DNA from: Caldifarciminota bacterium
GTDB taxonomy: Bacteria; Hydrothermota; Hydrothermia; B15-G9; WFZT01
NCBI GenBank assembly: GCA_026991055.1
Contig: JALXCE010000058.1
Location: forward strand, 1 to 26,733
Reading direction: 5' to 3'
DNA: 26,733 bases
Under the pieces are notes generated by a model. The model was given only the letters and a program-made list of their open reading frames with translations, was not told where the DNA came from and searched no databases. Of this stretch, positions 22,265 to 26,733 are shown piece by piece. Position 1 is the stretch's first letter. Every line of letters begins with the position of its first letter. The position numbers were made by a program, and so were the translations under genes.

Positions 22265-23644
22265 ATGAAGAAAATTCTACTTGCAGAAGACGATTTAAAG
22301 ATGGAAGAGTTGTATTCCGGAGCCCTTAAGTCTCTGGGGTACGAAGTAATCCCGGTGAGAACCCTGAAAGAACTTAAAAAACTATCACAGGATAAATATT
22401 CACTTGTGCTTCTAAACAGGAATTTTGACGGCGCGCACACAGATGAACTTCTCAAAAAGGGTGAATTGAAGTTCAAATCTCCTGTTGTCCTGATCTCAGC
22501 AATGATAGATGCAGAAAGAGCGGCCGAGCTTATAGAAAAAGGCCTCATCCTTGACTTCTGGCACAAAGCTGAGGGACCCGAAGGACTGGTCCTTGAGGTC
22601 AAAAAGATAGAGCGAGAAGTTAAGGATATTCGCCCTCAGCTAATGGAATTTTACAACGGAATATTTGACCTCCCACACATGAGCAGACGACCTGTTAAGA
22701 GGAAAATCATTGCCTATTCCCCAAACATGGTAGATGTTCTGAGAAGAGCCATCGGATTCGCAAAGAGTAAGAATCTCAACGTTCTCATTGTGGGAGAGCC
22801 GGGCACGGGCAGAAGCGCCCTCGCTGATTATCTTGTTGAACAAATGGAGGACAAACCAGAGACCATCAAAATCCCGCCGGGACAGTGGGGGATGCTTTCC
22901 GAAATAGAAGAGACGCGTATTAAAGTAGGCTATGGTCAGGAGGCTGAAAAGACCGAGGAGATAGTTGTCATTATTGATGGAATTGAAGAAATGCCACGTG
23001 ATGAGCAGGTTTACATCCTGGGTCTTGCCAAAGAGGGTGTTGCAAGGTTTGTTAGTATTGCCAGCACTAACATCTTCAGAAAACTCAAAGAAGGCGCATT
23101 TTCACAGGAGCTCTACCAATACATATCCGGTGGACTCCTCATGATTCCTCCACTCAGGGAGAGATTGAAAGAAGAAATAGCCCTCCTTATTGAGCATTTC
23201 CTGCGCCTTGAGGAGCATGAGAGGAAACTAAAATTGGGATTGTCAGAAGAAGCTTACAGGATTCTCACGTCTTATCCGTGGCCCGGCAATGTAGTGGAAT
23301 TGAGGCTGAAGCTCAAGAGTTCCATTGCCACACTGTTACCCGGAAGAAATATTATTCAATCCATCAATCTTCCACAGGAGATAATGCAGTTTGTCCAGCA
23401 GGGCAACGACGGTGTATTCAACAAGTTCCTTCAAAGTTTCATAACTTCCATTGACTACGCAAATATCAGCTATGATCAGATCGAGAAATGGGCTTTTAAC
23501 CTGAAGTACACTCTTTTAAAACTCATCATCGAACAGGCGGGATACAATCTGGAGCTTGTGAAAAAGTTTTTGAAGACCAATAAAAATATCGAGAAAGACG
23601 AGGTAGTGGCGAAGATTCTTGCGGAGAAAAATGAGAAAAGATAG
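22265..23644 (+). CDS. Degenerate NtrC/PilR-type regulator (pseudo-receiver plus inactive-looking AAA+ domain)
   Basis: A 459-residue protein with the architecture of sigma-54 response regulators but key residues lost. Residues 1-118 are a receiver: the acidic pair in LLAEDD is kept, but the phospho-acceptor Asp is Asn51 (LVLLNRNFDG). Residues about 143-375 are an NtrC-like AAA+ domain: Walker A is GEPGTGRS (177-184) with Arg183 for Lys; the GAFTGA loop that contacts sigma-54 is absent; Walker B ends IIDGIEEMP with Gly239 for the catalytic Glu. Yet IPPLRERLKEEIALL (294-308) and SYPWPGNVVELR (336-347) are clearly NtrC. The C terminus (about 405-445) recalls a Fis-type domain in decay. It overlaps the pilin gene by 14 bp. 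Probably a non-canonical, ATP-hydrolysis-deficient regulator or scaffold derived from PilR. The reading frame is intact, so it is not a pseudogene. Confidence 0.85.
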   Translation: MKKILLAEDDLKMEELYSGALKSLGYEVIPVRTLKELKKLSQDKYSLVLLNRNFDGAHTDELLKKGELKFKSPVVLISAMIDAERAAELIEKGLILDFWHKAEGPEGLVLEVKKIEREVKDIRPQLMEFYNGIFDLPHMSRRPVKRKIIAYSPNMVDVLRRAIGFAKSKNLNVLIVGEPGTGRSALADYLVEQMEDKPETIKIPPGQWGMLSEIEETRIKVGYGQEAEKTEEIVVIIDGIEEMPRDEQVYILGLAKEGVARFVSIASTNIFRKLKEGAFSQELYQYISGGLLMIPPLRERLKEEIALLIEHFLRLEEHERKLKLGLSEEAYRILTSYPWPGNVVELRLKLKSSIATLLPGRNIIQSINLPQEIMQFVQQGNDGVFNKFLQSFITSIDYANISYDQIEKWAFNLKYTLLKLIIEQAGYNLELVKKFLKTNKNIEKDEVVAKILAEKNEKR

Positions 23645-24164
23645 GGGGATGACCTTACTCGAGCTGGTTATTGCCATTTCAATAATCGCAATTCTGATAG
23701 CTCTCGCCATCAATCAATACCAGAAATACCTTTACCGGGCAAGATCTGTGGAGGCCATTATAAATCTTGACAGTATCAGGAACCTTGAGGAAGTCTATTC
23801 TGCTGAGCATGGCTTCTACATTCTAACCGACAGAGTTCCCGATGAGCCCCCACATCCCTGGGCAGTAGAATGGAGTGATCCTCGGGGAGAGTTTGCAGCC
23901 ATTGGATTTATTCCGGAGGGAAAAGTATTCTACAGGTACAAAGTTTCTCGATATTTCTCAAATGACCTCAAAAAGGAATTTTTCACGGGGACATTTGACT
24001 CCACCTTAGCCAGAGACGGTATAATTGATATAATGATTGTTGCTGCAGGAGACCTTGATGGTGATGGGGAGATAAATGGCAAGATTGATGTAAACAACTA
24101 CTCGTATTATGGCACAACAGATGAAAATACAAAAATAATAGGACCTCAGTATGATGACTTCTGA
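23631..24164 (+). CDS. Type IV pilin-like prepilin with calcium loop
   Basis: A 177-residue prepilin: leader MRKDRG, cleavage after Gly6, mature Met7, then TLLELVIAISIIAILIALAI with Glu11 as the conserved Glu5. The helix continues INQYQKYLYRARSVEAIINLDSIRNLEEVYSAEHG, parallel to the pilin at 15409. Near the C terminus GDLDGDGEINGKID is a complete EF-hand-like calcium loop, as in pseudopilins that need calcium for stability; the other pilin has only DLDGDHSW. Both end in IGPQYDDF. ATG 23631 is chosen over TTG 23619 because the leader then has the expected length. Expression is coupled to the upstream regulator (14-bp overlap) and to the ABC ATPase, which starts inside its last codons. Possibly the major pilin of this cluster (PilA-like). 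Confidence 0.9.
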   Translation: MRKDRGMTLLELVIAISIIAILIALAINQYQKYLYRARSVEAIINLDSIRNLEEVYSAEHGFYILTDRVPDEPPHPWAVEWSDPRGEFAAIGFIPEGKVFYRYKVSRYFSNDLKKEFFTGTFDSTLARDGIIDIMIVAAGDLDGDGEINGKIDVNNYSYYGTTDENTKIIGPQYDDF

Positions 24165-25101
24165 AATTATAAAAACAGAAAATCTGACCAAGGTATATTA
24201 CAGGAGTTCGGTAGGTAAAAAGCAGGAGATCGAGGCCGTAAAGGACCTCAATCTCCTTGTAAACAGAGGTGAAATATTCGGCTTTCTGGGACCGAATGGA
24301 GCCGGGAAAAGCACAACGATAAAGATGCTGATGAACCTGATTTTTCCGACAAGTGGTAAGGCATTTCTCTTCGGTCAACCTGTGAGCCAGACCTCCGTTC
24401 GGGCAAGAGTTGGATTTCTCCCTGAAAATCCCTATTTCTACGATTATCTATCGGCTGAAGAATTCTTAAAATTGAACGCTGATCTCTTTGATATCCCTGG
24501 CAACGAGGCGAAAAAGAGAATAGGAGAGCTTTTAGAGTTTGTTGGGCTCGCCAATTTCAGGAAGACAAAACTGAAAAAATTCTCCAAAGGAATGCTTCAG
24601 AGAATCGGTCTGGCTCAGGCACTGATAAACGATCCCGAGCTCATTGTTCTTGATGAACCGACATCCGGACTCGATCCCATAGGCAGGAAGATGGTGCTGG
24701 ACCTCATAAAAACCCTTGGTGAACGTGGCAAAACGGTCTTCTTCAGCACACATATACTGAACGACGTGGAATCTGTTTGTAACAGAGTGGGAATCATTAT
24801 CAAAGGAAGATTGAGGAAGACCGGCAACATAAAGGACTTGCTTGAGGTTGAGGATAAATACAGGGTGGTAGTTGAAGGTCCAGTCCCAGAAGATTTCAGG
24901 AATTTCAAGGTAAAGCAAGAAGACGGCCGACTGATTTTAACCGGGTTAACCGAAAAGGAGTTAAGGGATTTTCTGAGTGCGCTCTTATCCAGCAGTGATG
25001 TAAAGATTCTGGAGATTTCTAAGGAAAGAAAGACACTGGAACAGGTATTTCTGGAAGAGGTTGAAAAGGTAAAAAGAGAGGAAGGGTATGAAGCGGATTA
25101 A
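24151..25101 (+). CDS. ABC transporter ATPase (PilH-like by context)
   Basis: A 316-residue ABC-2 type export ATPase. Walker A GPNGAGKS is at 47-54; the signature is FSKGMLQRIGLAQAL, Walker B LIVLDEPTSGLDPIG, and the switch region FFSTHILNDVESV. A C-terminal extension of about 80 residues follows, as in CcmA/NatA-like exporters. The ATG at 24151 (or the next one, 24154) lies within the last codons of the pilin gene, in another frame. The stop overlaps the permease start by 14 bp. With the permease and a TPR-like protein directly after a pilin and a PilR-like gene, it matches the pilH-pilI logic of Myxococcus, where an ABC transporter is needed for pilus assembly. That functional link is inference from order. 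Confidence 0.9.
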   Translation: MMTSEIIKTENLTKVYYRSSVGKKQEIEAVKDLNLLVNRGEIFGFLGPNGAGKSTTIKMLMNLIFPTSGKAFLFGQPVSQTSVRARVGFLPENPYFYDYLSAEEFLKLNADLFDIPGNEAKKRIGELLEFVGLANFRKTKLKKFSKGMLQRIGLAQALINDPELIVLDEPTSGLDPIGRKMVLDLIKTLGERGKTVFFSTHILNDVESVCNRVGIIIKGRLRKTGNIKDLLEVEDKYRVVVEGPVPEDFRNFKVKQEDGRLILTGLTEKELRDFLSALLSSSDVKILEISKERKTLEQVFLEEVEKVKREEGYEAD

Positions 25102-25852
25102 AACACTTGCCTTTGGAACATTTAAAGAGGGTGTAAGAAGTAAACAATTCTTGAGTGTGGCGGTGTTTGCTGTGCTGATGCTATTATCGGCTCTGGTGAT
25201 GAGCGAGATGTCCTTCGCTGAAAGAAAGAAAATCGTTGAAGATGTCGGACTTTCCTTCATGACCCTCTTTGGATTGCTTGTCACACTTTACGTTGGAATG
25301 GAGCTGATTTACAAGGAGATAGATAGAAGGACTATCTACATAATCCTTTCAAAGCCTGTCTCAAGACGCTCCTTTATTGTGGGGAAGTACTTTGGACTTC
25401 TGTTGCTTATCTTTACGCATCTGTTGCTGATGATTGTAACGCTTTCACTTCTGTTCTTTTTCTATGTAGGAAGCTTTGAGATTCATCTTTTCAAGGCTGT
25501 TTACATGATTTTCCTGGAGCTTTCAATAATTGCCGCTATCACCGTATTTTTCTCAAGCTTTACAACACCGGCGGTGGCAGCGTTCTCTGCACTTTCATTT
25601 TACATTATCGGATATTCCACGTCCATCATAAATGCATACCTTGCCAAACAGGCAGGAATATTCAAACTCCTGATGGGCATTGTATTTGGCATCTTTCCAA
25701 AACTTGGCTATCTGGACATAAAGATGGAGGTGGTTCACAAACTACCAATACAGGGCAGCCGATTTTTATACGGGACTCTTTACTCTGTAGCCTATATCCT
25801 GGTTGTTATTGTTCTTTCCATTCTGGTCTTTGACCGGAGGGAGTTTAAGTGA
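25088..25852 (+). CDS. ABC-2 type permease (PilI-like by context)
   Basis: A 254-residue membrane protein with six probable helices, at about 18-38, 52-74, 95-125, 130-152, 158-180 and 228-248. The EIDRRTIYIILSKPVSRRSFIVGKYFGLLL segment after helix 2 is a hallmark of ABC-2 permeases (amphipathic stretch before the third helix), so it should pair with the ATPase encoded just upstream. Its start overlaps the ATPase gene by 14 bp and has GAGGAAGG close before the ATG; its stop overlaps the next gene as GTGA. Substrate unknown; a role in pilus biogenesis is suggested by the neighbours only. Confidence 0.88.
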   Translation: MKRIKTLAFGTFKEGVRSKQFLSVAVFAVLMLLSALVMSEMSFAERKKIVEDVGLSFMTLFGLLVTLYVGMELIYKEIDRRTIYIILSKPVSRRSFIVGKYFGLLLLIFTHLLLMIVTLSLLFFFYVGSFEIHLFKAVYMIFLELSIIAAITVFFSSFTTPAVAAFSALSFYIIGYSTSIINAYLAKQAGIFKLLMGIVFGIFPKLGYLDIKMEVVHKLPIQGSRFLYGTLYSVAYILVVIVLSILVFDRREFK

Positions 25853-26715
25853 GACGCGGGATACTATTTCTGCTTATCATTTTCGGTATTGCAGTCGTAG
25901 CCTTATCGACCGAGAAACTTTCTGATATCTACAAAAAACGACCTCCACTTGAATCAGTCAGGTATGTCCCAAAACCTTCACTTCTAAAGGCAGTTTCACT
26001 TGAATACAAGCCTCTTGTGGCTGATTTTTTCTGGATGAAAGTCACCCTTCTTTATGGTGAACCTAATTTCAGGAAGAAAGCTACTCCGGAAGACTGGGAC
26101 TATATTCAAAAAACCATTGAACTTGTAACCGAGCTCGACCCCTATTTTTTCATTCCCTATTACTTCGCGGGGATCGTTTTGCCTATGGAGGCCAATAGAG
26201 ATGAGCCTGCCATCAAAATTCTCAAAAAGGGAATGAAGTATCTAAAAAAGGAGTGGAGAATTCCATTTCTTATTGGATTCACCTATTACTACTATGAACA
26301 CGAGTATCTCGAAGCGGCGAAATACTTTGAAAAGGCGAGCAAGCTCCCGGAAGCTCCTGAGTATTTACCAAAGCTGGCTGCAAGGCTCAGATACGAGGCC
26401 GGGGATATCAGGGATGCAATAGCATTTTTGCTCACAATCTACAACAATACAGACAACCTGGAACTCAAAAAATCCCTCGCCATGAGAATCAAAGCACTGG
26501 AAGATATTCTCTATCTCACACAGGCAGTAAATTTATACAAAAAACGTTTCGGTCATCCACCTGACAATCTTGAAGATCTTGTGAAAGTAGGCATAATAAG
26601 AGCAATACCGAGAGACCCTTATGGTGGTCATTATTATTACGACAAAAAAGATGGGAAGGTGAAAACAACGTCAAATTTCAGACCGGTGGCAAAGAATGGC
26701 AAAGAGCAAAGTTAA
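25849..26715 (+). CDS. Membrane-anchored TPR-like protein with pseudopilin-like C-terminal motif
   Basis: A 288-residue protein starting with GTG (GGAGG ten bases upstream, 4-base overlap with the permease). Residues 4-20 form one membrane or signal-anchor segment. The region from 50 (SLEYKPLVADFFWMKVTLLYGE) through FIPYYFAGIVLPMEANRDEPAIKILKKGMKYL and YEHEYLEAAKYFEKASKLPEAPEYLPKLAARL shows helical TPR-like repeats. The C terminus LTQAVNLYKKRFGHPPDNLEDLVKVGIIRAIPRDPYGGHYYYD resembles the globular end of GspG-type pseudopilins, but no prepilin leader is present. Comparable ABC-linked TPR proteins of delta-proteobacteria have the same two parts, from memory. It may be the counterpart of Myxococcus PilG, as a periplasmic assembly factor; that is a hypothesis. 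Confidence 0.78.
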   Translation: MRRGILFLLIIFGIAVVALSTEKLSDIYKKRPPLESVRYVPKPSLLKAVSLEYKPLVADFFWMKVTLLYGEPNFRKKATPEDWDYIQKTIELVTELDPYFFIPYYFAGIVLPMEANRDEPAIKILKKGMKYLKKEWRIPFLIGFTYYYYEHEYLEAAKYFEKASKLPEAPEYLPKLAARLRYEAGDIRDAIAFLLTIYNNTDNLELKKSLAMRIKALEDILYLTQAVNLYKKRFGHPPDNLEDLVKVGIIRAIPRDPYGGHYYYDKKDGKVKTTSNFRPVAKNGKEQS

Positions 26716-26733
26716 ATTTGAATATTCAGCTGG
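26696..26733 (+). CDS. Start of a further gene (window-truncated), possibly PilC-like
   Basis: An ATG at 26696 opens a frame that reads MAKSKVKFEYSA and runs off the window end; it overlaps the preceding gene by 20 bp. The N-terminal pattern (basic, then F.Y.A) is compatible with PilC/GspF inner-membrane proteins, which would suit the cluster, but 12 codons are far too few for identification. Confidence 0.3.
   Translation, partial: MAKSKVKFEYSA

Noticed and set aside
23619..23630. TTG start at 23619 for the second pilin
   Set aside because: It would lengthen the leader to ten residues and has no better ribosome site; ATG 23631 gives a leader parallel to the other pilin.
1..26733. CRISPR arrays, tRNA or rRNA genes, transposase genes
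   Set aside because: None could be recognised on either strand; the only repeats are the hairpins, the fold-back element and the FG-GAP coding repeats.

Overview
This is a 26.7 kb stretch of bacterial chromosome with about 21 protein genes, plus a truncated ruvB at the left edge and the first codons of a further gene at the right edge. No rRNA, tRNA, CRISPR array or transposase gene is visible. The organism looks like a free-living, probably thermophilic bacterium with a Gram-negative type envelope, from a lineage far from the usual models. The reasons are: promoters of the -35/-10 type and strong GGAGG ribosome sites; type IV prepilins; a secreted binding protein without a lipobox cysteine; an FG-GAP propeller protein with a C-terminal sorting-like domain of the Bacteroidetes/FCB kind; and a KaiC-like/DUF505-like gene set otherwise typical of archaea and hyperthermophiles. 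A candidate lineage such as WOR-3 or another FCB-group phylum would fit, but that placement is inference.

Layout. Positions 1-4484 (+): the end of ruvB, an S9-family acylaminoacyl-type peptidase and a long-chain acyl-CoA ligase, closely spaced. Positions 4604-7859 (-): a compact overlapping histidine operon hisF > hisA-hisI-hisE (one triple-fused polypeptide) > hisD. Positions 7860-8145: a divergent control region holding a fold-back (MITE-like) element and promoters facing both ways. Positions 8146-12289 (+): a four-gene cassette of KaiC-like ATPase, small helix-turn-helix partner, DUF505-like protein and membrane-anchored ClpP/SppA-type serine protease. Positions 12557-15190 (-): a 2-hydroxyacid dehydrogenase and formate-tetrahydrofolate ligase. 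Positions 15409-15918 (+): an orphan type IV pilin. Positions 15900-18810 (-): a polar amino acid ABC importer (binding protein, permease with a probable ATT start, ATPase) followed by a YjjX-type NTPase. A noncoding stretch of about 650 bp follows. Positions 19456-22057 (+): a secreted seven-repeat FG-GAP protein and an NmrA-like NAD(P)-binding protein. Positions 22265-26733 (+): a translationally coupled cluster of a degenerate NtrC/PilR-like regulator, a second pilin, an ABC ATPase, an ABC-2 permease, a TPR-like protein, and the start of another gene. Its content recalls the pilR-pilA-pilG-pilH-pilI region of Myxococcus.

The points most worth follow-up are: the KaiC/HTH/DUF505/protease cassette as a possible uncharacterised regulatory-proteolytic system; the HisA-HisI-HisE triple fusion covering three consecutive pathway steps; the pilus cluster led by a regulator that has lost its phosphorylation site, Walker lysine and GAFTGA loop; the ATT-initiated permease; a family of G-rich hairpins with a C-TTC-G tip after stop codons; and several operons that seem to start with leaderless mRNAs.
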